A stretch of 44,305 nt of DNA from Candidatus Poribacteria bacterium (GTDB lineage: Bacteria > Poribacteria > WGA-4E > WGA-3G), in contig JAJDWA010000041.1 of NCBI GenBank assembly GCA_022825825.1, forward strand, positions 1 to 44,305, in the 5' to 3' direction. The position numbers and the translations under genes were made by a program. Below, in pieces: positions 18,153 to 27,056 of the stretch (the stretch's first letter is position 1; each line of letters begins with the position of its first letter). A model generated the notes under the pieces. It saw nothing but the letters and a program-made list of their open reading frames with translations, had not been told where the DNA came from and ran no database searches.

Positions 18153-19841
18153 ATGAAAATCCAAGTCTTAACTCAAGATCGAAATCCACTATCACTATTT
18201 TGGCTAAATATACTTAAATTAACCGTTGTTATCCTTTTTCTCGTTTGCATCCCTATTTCCGCACATGCAGCAAAGGTAAGTGACTTTATGCCAAAGGAAA
18301 GTGTTCTTTACATACAACTGAATGATATTGATGAAATTTACAGCGAAATTCAGATTTCGGAAGATTGGGAAAATATACTTGATCAAGTGCTGGACGAATC
18401 AGATTTACAAGAGATGCAACAGGGAATGTTGGCGGCACAAAGCATTATTGGGACGGATCTGTTTGGTATAATAGATACTGTCGGATACCAAACAGGTTTT
18501 GCGATGTGGGACATAGGAATAAATAGCATTCGGGGCGGCATTGTTGTGCATTCAGGTGGAAACCTTGCTGAGCTGCAACGATTAACCAAAATCTTGACTG
18601 GTGCTATGGGATTGTCCGGCGGCACATTAAAGCTTGATGCAGGCGAACATAGGAAGGTTAAATACAATACACTTCAAATGCCAAATGTGCTTTTCACTTA
18701 TGGATTTGTGGGCGATTTTCTTGTCGTTGGTATTGGGGAAAACAGTTTTGAAAAATTGATTGATACCTACCGAAAAAAATCCTTATCTATTCACAAAAAC
18801 GAATCGTATTCAAAAGTTTCGAAAAAGTATGACGTAGGACAAGTGACAGGGTTTTTCAATGTGTCAGGTCTATTACCGCTGCTGCAGGGCTTATCAGATA
18901 TTGAACGAACACAACTGCAAACCTTTAAAACTGTTTTTGCTCAACTCAACCTGTTGGAGGTTGAGCCACTTTTTCAGCTCTACACAGAATTTGATTCGAG
19001 CCTTCCAGAAAACAGAATTGCACCTTTCCTAAAAGAAGGTGACGAACTGGAGATACTTAAGAGTTTGTCTGGAAAAGAAGACCTGTTTATTGCTGTTGCT
19101 CCAACCGTTTTAGATACTGTCTGGCAACTTATATATAATGAAATTGAAAATGCAGAAACGGATGACGTTTATGCTTTCATCACCTTTCTGGAAGGCATTT
19201 TGAATCTCGATTTTGAAGACGATGTTGTGGCTGGTTTAACTGGTGAACTTGCATTATCTGTTGACGATTTAACGCTGTTTGAACCGGATGATTTGGAAAG
19301 TTTGGATATTGATATAAATGAAACCTTCCAGATTGATGCAGGAAACGTATACACACACGGGGGTTTAATTTTCATTCCAAATAACCCAGCTAAATGGGAG
19401 CAGATAGGTAACAGCCTTTCCAACCTGCAAAATACTTCTGTTTCTAAAACAGAGTATAAAGGGGCAACGGTGTCTGAGTTTGGGTCCAATATCTACTATG
19501 CTGAAAGAGATGAACTGTCTCTTTTAAGTTTTTCTGAAGAGCAGATGCATTCAATTGTTGACACGCTTCAAGAGAAAAAGAAACCATCCTATTTAAAGCA
19601 GTTGCCAAAAACACCGCTTGTAGTCGTGAACTTGAATATACTGACACTATTCAAAGCAATGAATGAAGGTATGCCGATGCAAAATGATATTGAAAAGCTA
19701 AACGCATTTTCTTCACTTCTTGCTTGGATTACAGTAGAGAAAAACGAAGCAGTATTGGAAGTCAGTCTTTCAGATAAAAAATCACCGCTTGAGGTATTGG
19801 CAAAACTTGCCCCTTTTATTATTTCTAACTTAGATTATTAA
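18153..19841 (+). CDS. DUF3352-like exported protein
   Basis: A 562-residue protein with an N-terminal membrane/signal segment (LKLTVVILFLVCIPISAHAAK), then a large soluble region. It begins SDFMPKESVLYIQLNDIDEIYSEI, a pattern of DUF3352 proteins (secreted repeats of unknown function), and has internal alpha/beta repeats (FAMWDIGINSIRGGIVVHSG; LFTYGFVGDFLVVGIGENSFEKLIDTY). It is preceded by GGAGG 8 nt before its ATG, 16 bp after the symporter stop. It may be cotranscribed with the symporter. No enzyme motif is visible. Confidence 0.75.
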   Translation: MKIQVLTQDRNPLSLFWLNILKLTVVILFLVCIPISAHAAKVSDFMPKESVLYIQLNDIDEIYSEIQISEDWENILDQVLDESDLQEMQQGMLAAQSIIGTDLFGIIDTVGYQTGFAMWDIGINSIRGGIVVHSGGNLAELQRLTKILTGAMGLSGGTLKLDAGEHRKVKYNTLQMPNVLFTYGFVGDFLVVGIGENSFEKLIDTYRKKSLSIHKNESYSKVSKKYDVGQVTGFFNVSGLLPLLQGLSDIERTQLQTFKTVFAQLNLLEVEPLFQLYTEFDSSLPENRIAPFLKEGDELEILKSLSGKEDLFIAVAPTVLDTVWQLIYNEIENAETDDVYAFITFLEGILNLDFEDDVVAGLTGELALSVDDLTLFEPDDLESLDIDINETFQIDAGNVYTHGGLIFIPNNPAKWEQIGNSLSNLQNTSVSKTEYKGATVSEFGSNIYYAERDELSLLSFSEEQMHSIVDTLQEKKKPSYLKQLPKTPLVVVNLNILTLFKAMNEGMPMQNDIEKLNAFSSLLAWITVEKNEAVLEVSLSDKKSPLEVLAKLAPFIISNLDY

Positions 19842-19855
19842 GAGGAAATAAAATA

Positions 19856-20137
19856 ATGTCGGCATGGATTAGAACTATCAATCAAAAAATGAAGTGGATA
19901 AACATCGTCTGCCTTCTACTCATTGGGCTATTTTGGGTTGCAAGAGGTTTTACACTTCCCAAAGATAATTCAGGGCACCAGTCTGGTGTGTTACTTGTTA
20001 TATCTGGTTCACTTTGGGGCTTATCTGGTGCCTTTGAATGGTATTCAAGCTCTCTTAATGATGTTGGGAGAATTGTTTGTTATGTCGTGGAAATAATTAT
20101 GGTTATTTCCGCCATAGTACTTATTGCTATTGCTTAG
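19856..20137 (+). CDS. Small membrane protein, unknown
   Basis: A 93-residue protein with three predicted membrane spans (IVCLLLIGLFWVARGF, GVLLVISGSLWGLSGAF and IVCYVVEIIMVISAIVLIAI). The start has AGAGGAAAT about 10 nt upstream and follows the DUF3352 gene by 14 bp, suggesting cotranscription. I do not recognise a family. Confidence 0.6.
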   Translation: MSAWIRTINQKMKWINIVCLLLIGLFWVARGFTLPKDNSGHQSGVLLVISGSLWGLSGAFEWYSSSLNDVGRIVCYVVEIIMVISAIVLIAIA

Positions 20138-20272
20138 TTATGGACACGCGGTAAATTATAGAAGGAGGCTGCAATTTTCCCATAATATTTGTTGTAAAAA
20201 CATTGGAAATTCGTTCCGTGTTACTTGACAATCAAATGTAGCAAAATCATGGGAGATCTGCAGTAATTTAAA

Positions 20273-21085
20273 ATGATAGATGTATGTTTTTTTGCTGATG
20301 AAGTTTCCAGAGAAGATTTTGAAGAAGCTATCAAACTCGGTGTTGAAGCCGGCGCCACGACTGTGGAAGTACGGGGTGGTGTTTGGGGCAAACACGTAAC
20401 TGAAATTGATAATGATGACGTGAAACGCGCACAAGACGTACTGACTTCCTACAATGTCCGCGTCGCGAGTATCGGTTCCCCTTTTGGAAAGTGCGCTATT
20501 GACAATCCACAAGAGTATGAACGTCATCTGCGGCACTTCGACCGTATGGTTGAACTTGCACATGCTTTTGAAACACAAATTATTCGTGGATTTGCATTTT
20601 GGAATCCAAATCGGAGACTTAAAGAATCGTCTCGTCCAGATATAAACGACTATTTGGAACAGATTGTCAAAAAACTATCACCCATAGTGCCAATCGCTGA
20701 AAATGCAAACGTGATCCTTGCATTTGAAAATGAGGATGCTACACTTGCTGGCACTTGTGAAGAGACGCGAACAGTTATTGATGCACTGGGCAATAGTCCT
20801 GCACTTGCCTCATGTTGGGATGTCAATAACGGTATACACTGCGGAGAAATGCCGTTACCAGATGGATATGCGTATATTAAAGGACTCGTACGGCATGTGC
20901 ATGTAAAACCGAACCGTGAGAAAAATCTGGACCCGATTAGAGATACAGACTTAAAATATGAACAGTTATTGAGAACACTACTTGACGATGGATTTACTGG
21001 TGCTGCAAGTATTGAACACTGGGGAAACCCACAACAGATGTTAGGCGGTATCCGTCAACTTCGTGCAGTTGTTGATGCAATGTAA
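20273..21085 (+). CDS. Sugar phosphate isomerase/epimerase-like TIM-barrel protein
   Basis: A 270-residue AP-endonuclease-2/xylose-isomerase-like TIM barrel. Strands and metal-site residues are visible in VEVRGGVWG, RGFAFWNPNR, ILAFENEDATLAGTCEETRTV, CWDVNNGIHCGE, RHVHVKPN and AASIEHWG (Glu, Asp, His and Glu metal ligands). Such proteins isomerise or epimerise sugars or inositol derivatives. It opens a co-directional carbohydrate-type cluster with a SGNH hydrolase and Gfo/Idh/MocA enzymes. The substrate is unknown. Confidence 0.88.
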   Translation: MIDVCFFADEVSREDFEEAIKLGVEAGATTVEVRGGVWGKHVTEIDNDDVKRAQDVLTSYNVRVASIGSPFGKCAIDNPQEYERHLRHFDRMVELAHAFETQIIRGFAFWNPNRRLKESSRPDINDYLEQIVKKLSPIVPIAENANVILAFENEDATLAGTCEETRTVIDALGNSPALASCWDVNNGIHCGEMPLPDGYAYIKGLVRHVHVKPNREKNLDPIRDTDLKYEQLLRTLLDDGFTGAASIEHWGNPQQMLGGIRQLRAVVDAM

Positions 21086-21116
21086 CTCGCACTAAAACAG
21101 AAGGAGAGATATTATA

Positions 21117-22106
21117 ATGCAATTAAAACCTGATGCGCCACATCTGAATTGGCAAGGGGTTGTATCTATAGAAAAAATAGAGGCTTCTATTATGCCATGG
21201 CGAACGCCTCACGAGATGCACGTGCTATTTCCTGAACCGTTATTAGAACGTTCAGCGATGCCAGCAGGGGTTCGCATCAGTTTTAGAAGTAACACCACGC
21301 GAATTTCGGGCAATATTGTTGAACAACGCGAATCCGGTATGCTTGATCTCTGTTGTGATGGAGAATTCATTGCATCGTATGACCTAAAAGGACAAAATAG
21401 TTTTGTCTTTGAAAATCTATCAGATCAGGATAAATTAATTGAACTCTGGTTGCCACAATTCGGCAGGTTTCAGCTCAGAAATTTAGACATAGGTGATGGC
21501 GCGACATTAGAACCGTTTATTGACAAACGCCCAAAGTGGATCACTTACGGAAGTTCTATTACGCAGTGCCGTTCTGCAGCATCACCGACACAGACATGGC
21601 CAGGGATTGTTGCTCGCGATCGGAACTTCAACTTAACCTGTCTCGGTTATGGTGGGCAGTGCCACCTTGATTCTATGGTTGCGCGAATGATTCGGGACCT
21701 CCCCGCAAACTACATCTCAATGTGTCTCGGAATTAATATCCAAGGAGCATCCAGTTTGGGACCTCGTGCATTCCGTCCAGCGATTATCGGTGCTGTGCAG
21801 ATTATTCGTGAGAAACACACAGACATACCTATCGTCTTAATGTCGCCTATCTATTGCCCGAATAGGGAAGAAAACCCGAACGCTGTTGGTTTCAATCTGC
21901 AGAAAATGCGTGAAGAGGTGCAAGCGGCCGCTGAAGCATTAAAAGCTTATGGGGACGACAATATCCACTATGTTAGTGGTTTAGACGTATTCGGTTCAGA
22001 TTTTGTGGATTTACTCCCTGATAACCTGCATCCTGATGCCGAAGGGTATAGGGTAATGGGAAAGAATTTTGTAACTGAGGTTGCTAACAAATTTTTCGTT
22101 GAATAA
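21117..22106 (+). CDS. SGNH/GDSL-family hydrolase
   Basis: A 329-residue esterase-type protein. The N-terminal 130 residues form a beta-sandwich-like domain (FRSNTTRISGNIVE; GMLDLCCDGEFIASYDL). The C-terminal SGNH domain has block I YGSSIT (nucleophile Ser in residues 146-147), block II Gly in LGYGGQCH, block III GIN (replacing GxND) and block V DNLHPD with Asp302 and His305. The enzyme probably removes an ester (for example acetyl) from a sugar. It lies 31 bp after the TIM-barrel gene, with AGGAG before the ATG. There is no signal peptide, so it is cytosolic. Confidence 0.88.
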   Translation: MQLKPDAPHLNWQGVVSIEKIEASIMPWRTPHEMHVLFPEPLLERSAMPAGVRISFRSNTTRISGNIVEQRESGMLDLCCDGEFIASYDLKGQNSFVFENLSDQDKLIELWLPQFGRFQLRNLDIGDGATLEPFIDKRPKWITYGSSITQCRSAASPTQTWPGIVARDRNFNLTCLGYGGQCHLDSMVARMIRDLPANYISMCLGINIQGASSLGPRAFRPAIIGAVQIIREKHTDIPIVLMSPIYCPNREENPNAVGFNLQKMREEVQAAAEALKAYGDDNIHYVSGLDVFGSDFVDLLPDNLHPDAEGYRVMGKNFVTEVANKFFVE

Positions 22107-22157
22107 TCTTAATTCTATAGGTTTTATTCAAATTTACCGGGGATTGGGAGGATACTG

Positions 22158-23237
22158 ATGAAAACGTATCGTGCCGCTGTTATCGGTTGTAGCCGAATGG
22201 GCGCGTTCATTGACAACGAAGTGCCCGATTACGAGGCAATTAAGCTGCCCTACTCTCACGCTGCTGGCTTTTTTGCCGAAGAACGAACTGACCTTGTCGC
22301 GTGTGCAGACCTACGTCCAGAAATAATGGAACATTTTGGAAAACGTTATAATGTTCCGAAAGCAAATCAGTACACCGATTACCGAGAGATGCTTGAAAAA
22401 GAACAGCCGGATATTGTGAGTGTGGCCACACAACCTGAACATCGCGCAGAAATAGTCATTTACGCAGCAGCACACGGTGTGAAAGCCATTTATGCAGAAA
22501 AAGCGATGGCGGCTTCTATGGACGAAGCAGCAGCAATGGTATCCGCGGTAGAACAGAACAACGTTGCCTTCAACCTCGGCACAAATCGCCGATGGCATAC
22601 CGGTTTTGACAAGATGAAGGAAATCATTGACAGCGGTGAAATCGGTAAGCTGCGAACACTGATTATCTACAGCAACGGTTCACTTTTTAATGCTGCGAGC
22701 CATAACTTAGATCTAATTTTACGCCTGAATAGTGATGCACCCGCGAGTTGGGTTTCCGGCTACCTCCCGCAAGGTGATTCTGTTTTTGATGGTGATGTGC
22801 TGCAAGTAGATCCGGTTGGTGGTGGGACAATCCAATTTGAAAATGGTGTGACAGCACATGCACTGTTGACGCCACGCAGCAGTGAATGGGAAGCAATTTG
22901 TGACGGAGGAACCGTTACATGCTGGAACAACGGTTGGCAGTGGCATCTCCGTAAACAGCAAGATGTACCAGGATGGCGAGCGTGTAAAGTGCCAGAGACC
23001 TTTCCTGCCTTTGAACATGCCAGTAGCACAGCAAACCTGATTAAAGACCTTGTTCACGCATTAGATACAGGTGAACCGACACGCGGTGGTGTCCGGTGCG
23101 CGTATGCCAGCACTGAACTAATTTTTGGCATAATCGAATCATATCTACATAACGGCGCACGGATTGATCTTCCACTGAAAGATTCTAAAATTCGTTTACA
23201 AAGAAACCCATCTGCAAGACAACCACGGATTGAGTAA
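22158..23237 (+). CDS. Gfo/Idh/MocA-family oxidoreductase (1)
   Basis: A 359-residue NAD(P)-dependent sugar or inositol dehydrogenase-type protein. The Rossmann N-terminus is YRAAVIGCSRMGAFID, and the catalytic EKAMA motif is at IYAEKAMAASMDEAAAMV (the family EKP position has Ala in place of Pro). The C-terminal alpha/beta domain follows (NLGTNRRWHTGFDKMKEII and VDPVGGGTIQFENGVTAHAL). It is preceded by GGGAGGA. It acts with the upstream isomerase and hydrolase. The substrate is unknown. Confidence 0.9.
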   Translation: MKTYRAAVIGCSRMGAFIDNEVPDYEAIKLPYSHAAGFFAEERTDLVACADLRPEIMEHFGKRYNVPKANQYTDYREMLEKEQPDIVSVATQPEHRAEIVIYAAAHGVKAIYAEKAMAASMDEAAAMVSAVEQNNVAFNLGTNRRWHTGFDKMKEIIDSGEIGKLRTLIIYSNGSLFNAASHNLDLILRLNSDAPASWVSGYLPQGDSVFDGDVLQVDPVGGGTIQFENGVTAHALLTPRSSEWEAICDGGTVTCWNNGWQWHLRKQQDVPGWRACKVPETFPAFEHASSTANLIKDLVHALDTGEPTRGGVRCAYASTELIFGIIESYLHNGARIDLPLKDSKIRLQRNPSARQPRIE

Positions 23238-23323
23238 CTACAATAATAGTGGAAGTGCTCTCCTTGGATTGTTTTGAAATTTCTAACCAAAATATATTTT
23301 GGTTTCAAAAGGAGGAATTCCCA

Positions 23324-24040
23324 ATGAAACTCACAACTTTCTGTTTGCTTGTGATGGTAGTTATGTTAATAACACCCGCTGTTTTTGCACTTCATGATGA
23401 AGAGAAGGGACCGGAAAAATTTGGAATTTACGAATTCAAAGAGCAGGATATTAAAGCAGCAACGGATGCTTGTGACGCTGGTGGTAAACCGGGACCCGAA
23501 TTTGTGCCAACAGTACGGGATAAACAACCGAATTTGGCACTGCTGAAAGATGCTAAAGCGGAGGCTTCTTCACTGTTAGCAGGTTGGTGTCCACAACGCC
23601 ACTGCACCGAATACCTGAACGATGGTTTCTACAACAACTGCCGTAGTTGGATTATCGGTGCAATACCGGGATGGGCACAGATTGACATCGGTGCTGTTGC
23701 CAATGTAAATCGCATCTATTTCGGTAGCGACCATTCGCAAGGCTTTTTGGATCGAATGACGGCAGACTTTGATATCCTCGTCGCGACAACTAAGGCAGAT
23801 GCAAACTCCGAAGCAAACACATGGAAAAAGGTTTATACCCATAAAGGGGAGGCAATAAGCAAAACTACTGAGATAACCTTTGACGATGTTCAAGCACGAT
23901 GGTTACGCATTCACATTCGTACCAATGCTGGTGCGCGTATTGATGAAATTGAGATTTATGGTGGCAACGATCCGATGGCAGTTGAACCAATTGACAAACT
24001 AACAACAATCTGGGCACAGGTTAAAACTGATAAATTCTAA
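23324..24040 (+). CDS. Secreted discoidin (F5/8 type C) domain protein with WxxxK tail
   Basis: The start at 23324 is set by AGGAGG and the signal peptide MKLTTFCLLVMVVMLITPAVFA; the frame is open upstream. The domain at about residues 65-215 is discoidin-like (NLALLKDAKAEASSLLAGWC; YLNDGFYNNCRSWIIG; QIDIGAVANVNRIYFGSDHS; RWLRIHIRTNAGARIDEIEI), a carbohydrate-binding beta sandwich. The last 19 residues (VEPIDKLTTIWAQVKTDKF) match the tails of four other secreted proteins in this window. It follows Gfo/Idh/MocA (1) and precedes two DUF1080-like genes. Confidence 0.87.
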   Translation: MKLTTFCLLVMVVMLITPAVFALHDEEKGPEKFGIYEFKEQDIKAATDACDAGGKPGPEFVPTVRDKQPNLALLKDAKAEASSLLAGWCPQRHCTEYLNDGFYNNCRSWIIGAIPGWAQIDIGAVANVNRIYFGSDHSQGFLDRMTADFDILVATTKADANSEANTWKKVYTHKGEAISKTTEITFDDVQARWLRIHIRTNAGARIDEIEIYGGNDPMAVEPIDKLTTIWAQVKTDKF

Positions 24041-24060
24041 CAAAAAATAAGGAGATTAAC

Positions 24061-24771
24061 ATGCGATATGTAATCTATTTAACACTGATTCTGTGTGTTA
24101 GCACCGTTTCAGCTGAAATTCTGTTTCAAGACGACTTTGAAGGTGGAAAAGTTGACAACGCAAAATGGGCTCCAGTTGGTACTTGGGTAATTGAGGATAA
24201 TGCTGATAAGCACGATGTTCTCGGCAAAAAAGTGCTCGCTGTACAAGCGAGTGAAATTGGGCTTAGCGTTGATGAGTTTCCCGAAGAGTTCGATTATTAC
24301 GCTGATTTTAAAACCGTATCCGCTGGTTTGACAGGCTTTTGTTTCCACTGTCAAGACAGCAATAACGTATATATGCATCAGGTTTCAACAGCTGGTTCTG
24401 GACATACACCGCAACATATCCGATGGCACAGAAAAGTTGGCGGCGGGTATTCTGTTGAACCCGATCCGTTTGCAGATAAAGTGAATCGTGACCAAAATGT
24501 ATGGTACCGCGTGAAATTTGAGATACGTAAAGACTACAAATTTAAGGTATATCTCGGTGATGTTGGCGCAGAAGACAAAGACCTTACGCTTGTGAGTGAA
24601 TGGACGGATAGTCAAAAATCTTTTAAGAAGGGCAAAATTGGGATACGGATGAGTGGTGGTGAGCGCGCACAATATGACAACATTGTCGTTGCTACCCCAG
24701 AATTTGATATCTTTCCCGTTGAATCCAAAGGCAAACTCACAGTAACGTGGGGCAATTTGAAACGTAAATAA
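24061..24771 (+). CDS. Secreted DUF1080-like (concanavalin-fold) protein (1)
   Basis: A 236-residue exported protein with signal peptide MRYVIYLTLILCVSTVSAEI. The body resembles DUF1080/3-keto-disaccharide hydrolase-like jelly rolls: DDFEGGKVDNAKWAPVGTWVI, EEFDYYADFKTVSAGLTGFC, HTPQHIRWHRKV, WYRVKFEIRKDYKFKVYLG and KIGIRMSGGERAQYDNIVV. It ends in the shared tail PVESKGKLTVTWGNLKRK. AGGAG precedes the ATG, 20 bp after the discoidin stop. It has a tandem paralogue 183 bp downstream. A glycan-binding or glycan-processing role outside the cell is inferred. Confidence 0.85.
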   Translation: MRYVIYLTLILCVSTVSAEILFQDDFEGGKVDNAKWAPVGTWVIEDNADKHDVLGKKVLAVQASEIGLSVDEFPEEFDYYADFKTVSAGLTGFCFHCQDSNNVYMHQVSTAGSGHTPQHIRWHRKVGGGYSVEPDPFADKVNRDQNVWYRVKFEIRKDYKFKVYLGDVGAEDKDLTLVSEWTDSQKSFKKGKIGIRMSGGERAQYDNIVVATPEFDIFPVESKGKLTVTWGNLKRK

Positions 24772-24811
24772 TGCATCAAAGCAGTTAGAATGATGATTAT
24801 GTCATTCATGG

Positions 24812-24840
24812 TTTCCTATAAAAGCGATTTATGGTATAAT
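24812..24840 (+). promoter_or_regulatory. Candidate promoter upstream of the second DUF1080-like gene
   Basis: A perfect TATAAT at 24835-24840 has TTTCCT (24812-24817, weak match to TTGACA) 17 bp before it. It lies about 115 bp before the ATG at 24955, in the only sizeable gap of this cluster. Confidence 0.35.
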
Positions 24841-24954
24841 TAAATCAAATAGCAGTTGAATTAACTGTTAGGTAAATAATAATATAATTTTGGTAAAGCA
24901 GGATTGGTTGAGAAGCTGTCTGATTTTACCTTTCAATATAAGGAGAAAAATTTA

Positions 24955-25665
24955 ATGCGATATTTAATCTGTTTAACAATGATTTTGTGTGTTGGGACTG
25001 TTTCTGCTGAAATTTTATTTCATGATGATTTTGAGAGTGGCGAGATTAACACATCTAAATGGGCGCCACAAGGCACCTGGACAATTGAAGACAATGCTGA
25101 TGGGCATGATGCACTCGGTAATAGTGTTCTTTTCGTGCCAGGTGGTGACGTTGGGCTTAGCATTGATAATTTCCCAGAAGAATACGATTATTATGCTGAC
25201 TTTAAAGCGATGCAGAACGGTTTGACAGGGTTTGTCTTTCACGGACAGGATGGTAACAATATCTACATGCACCAAGTTTCAACCGACGGCTCGGGACATA
25301 CGCCACAGCATATCCGATGGCACAGGAGAGTCAACGGCGGATGGGCTGCAGAGCCTGGTGCATTTGAAGATGGTGTTGATCGCAAAGCAAATGTCTGGTA
25401 CCGTGCAAAATTTGAGGTGCGAAAAGGTTCCAATTTTAAAGCATACATTGGCCCAGTAGGTGGCAATGTTGACGATTTATCTTTCGTGAGCGAATGGACT
25501 GATTCACAAGGTGCCTTCTCATCAGGAAAAATCGGGTTCCGCATGAGTGGTGCTGAACACGCCCAGTATGATAACATATTCGTCGTAACACCGGGCGGCA
25601 ACGCAACACCAGTTGAACCGCAAGGTAAAATTGCTGTGACGTGGGGCAATTTGAAACGTAAGTAA
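24955..25665 (+). CDS. Secreted DUF1080-like (concanavalin-fold) protein (2)
   Basis: A tandem paralogue of the preceding gene, of the same length (236 residues). The start at 24955 follows AAGGAG and gives the signal peptide MRYLICLTMILCVGTVSAEI, nearly identical to that of copy 1. The body matches throughout (DDFESGEINTSKWAPQGTWTI; EEYDYYADFKAMQNGLTGFV; HTPQHIRWHRRVNGG; KIGFRMSGAEHAQYDNIFVV), and it ends PVEPQGKIAVTWGNLKRK. Its stop TAA shares its last base with the next ATG (TAATG), so it is coupled to Gfo/Idh/MocA (2). Confidence 0.86.
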   Translation: MRYLICLTMILCVGTVSAEILFHDDFESGEINTSKWAPQGTWTIEDNADGHDALGNSVLFVPGGDVGLSIDNFPEEYDYYADFKAMQNGLTGFVFHGQDGNNIYMHQVSTDGSGHTPQHIRWHRRVNGGWAAEPGAFEDGVDRKANVWYRAKFEVRKGSNFKAYIGPVGGNVDDLSFVSEWTDSQGAFSSGKIGFRMSGAEHAQYDNIFVVTPGGNATPVEPQGKIAVTWGNLKRK

Positions 25666-26702
25666 TGCAACAAAAATCCACCGCGAGCACAGATGATCGT
25701 AGTGTTAATCCCTTATCCATCGGCATTATTGGTGCTGGCAGGATGGGCAGACATCACCACAACGCAATAACTAACTACGGGGCGCGTGTGGTTGCTGTCC
25801 ACGATGTGCAGCTTGAATCAGCACGAGAACTCGCAACGTTGGCTGATGCTGAACTTGCTACCGATGGACTAAGTGATTTTTTTGATGTAAAAATGGACGG
25901 GGTGGTGATTACAACGCCACCCCCTGTTCGTTTAAAACCTATCCAGATGGCCTGTGAACATGGCATCGCGTTGATGGTTGAAAAACCACCTGCTCTGAAT
26001 ATAGGCGATGGGCAGAAATGTCTTGAATGTATTGAAAAGGCGGATGTGATGGCAGCTGTCGGATTTCAACTTCGGTATCATCCGCTCTATGAACAACTGA
26101 AGGCGTTAATTGCTTCAGAGACAGTTCATCTGGTGCGAACAGTTTGCACAATCAGCTACTATCTCAATTTTCAGATGCCTACATGGTTTCTACAGTCTGA
26201 GATTAGTGGTGGTCCATTAGCAGAGCAAGCCGTGCATGTCCTTGATTGTGCACGCTACGTTATGGGAAACCCGAAACCGTTACAAGCGCACGCATTAGCT
26301 ATCAAAAATATGGCGTTAGAACGAACCGAATTTGATGCTGAAAATGCTATCCAGATGACTTACGAATTGGACAATGGTGTTTTCGGAACACACATGAATC
26401 ACTGCGGCACTGAGGGGTTCTGTTTTGATGTTGAGGTTGTAGGTCCGCATTTGCGCTTGCAGGCGAATATGGCGGAGAATGCTATTCGCGGTTACCTCAA
26501 TGGTGAGACAATCAATGAACCTGCTGCATCGCAAAACAGTTTGGGTTTAGACAAAACGGGAGCGTGGCTGCGTGCTATTGAAACGGGAGACAGAACATTG
26601 ATCCGTTCCACTTTTGCTGACGCACTTCAAACGCTTACATTAATTGACGCGGCAATTAAAAGCCGCAATACTGGACAATTTATTCAAGTGGAGAAATTGT
26701 AA
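25665..26702 (+). CDS. Gfo/Idh/MocA-family oxidoreductase (2)
   Basis: A 345-residue NAD(P)-dependent dehydrogenase-type protein. The Rossmann motif is GIIGAGRMGRHHHNAI, the catalytic motif is VEKPPALNI (Lys of EKP), and the second domain has GFQLRYHPLYEQLKALI, GGPLAEQAVHVLDCARYVMG and EFDAENAIQMTYELDNG. It begins inside the stop of the DUF1080-like gene (TAATG) and ends the same way with the ArsC-like gene, so three genes are translationally coupled. It differs strongly from the first Gfo/Idh/MocA protein, so it is probably another step. Confidence 0.92.
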   Translation: MQQKSTASTDDRSVNPLSIGIIGAGRMGRHHHNAITNYGARVVAVHDVQLESARELATLADAELATDGLSDFFDVKMDGVVITTPPPVRLKPIQMACEHGIALMVEKPPALNIGDGQKCLECIEKADVMAAVGFQLRYHPLYEQLKALIASETVHLVRTVCTISYYLNFQMPTWFLQSEISGGPLAEQAVHVLDCARYVMGNPKPLQAHALAIKNMALERTEFDAENAIQMTYELDNGVFGTHMNHCGTEGFCFDVEVVGPHLRLQANMAENAIRGYLNGETINEPAASQNSLGLDKTGAWLRAIETGDRTLIRSTFADALQTLTLIDAAIKSRNTGQFIQVEKL

Positions 26703-27046
26703 TGGTAGATTGGATGTATTTTCGGAATAGCTGAAACTCATGCAAAAAAGTGCAAGAGGTTCTTGACACACATAACTTAGAGGCAGAAGACAGAACTGAT
26801 GCCCGAAAAGAGAAGTTAGAAGCAGACACTGTATGGGAATTAATGGGAACCGCTGAGCGGATAGTTGTAGCAAAAGGTAAAAGCGTAAAAACCTTCGTGC
26901 CTGATGAAGACGACCGCGAAGCAATCTTGAAAGCAGTTTTAGGACGGAGCGGTAGTTTACGTGCCCCAACGGTTAAAACGGGCAATGTCTTTTATGTTGG
27001 TTACAACGAAGCACTCTATACTGACGTTCCGTTCGCAAACGGATAG
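26702..27046 (+). CDS. ArsC-like thioredoxin-fold protein, probable selenoprotein (UxxC)
   Basis: Reads as 114 codons from an ATG at 26702 (TAATG overlap with the previous stop) if the TGA at 26732-26734 is decoded as selenocysteine. The N-terminus is MVDWMYFRNS-U-NSCKKVQEVL, so Sec11 and Cys14 form a UxxC motif exactly where ArsC/Spx-like proteins have their redox cysteine pair. The rest has the ArsC layout: an ARKEKLEADTVWELMG helix, KTFVPDEDDREAILKAVLG, and the C-terminal strands RAPTVKTGNVFYVGYN (Pro replaced by Thr-Val after Ala-Pro). A conventional caller would place the start at the GTG at 26750 and lose the active site. A hairpin with GGU loop lies 19-31 nt after the TGA. Function: probably a thiol/selenol reductase, not necessarily of arsenate. 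Confidence 0.82.
26750..26769 (+). promoter_or_regulatory. Candidate bacterial SECIS hairpin, ArsC-like gene
   Basis: The core stem CAAGA (26753-26757)/TCTTG (26761-26765) closes a GGT loop at +24 to +26 after the TGA. A second stem GTG/CAC (26750-26752, 26767-26769) extends it past one bulged A. A G at the start of the apical loop at this distance is what SelB-binding bacterial SECIS elements show. Confidence 0.6.
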
Positions 27047-27056
27047 CTGAAAACCG

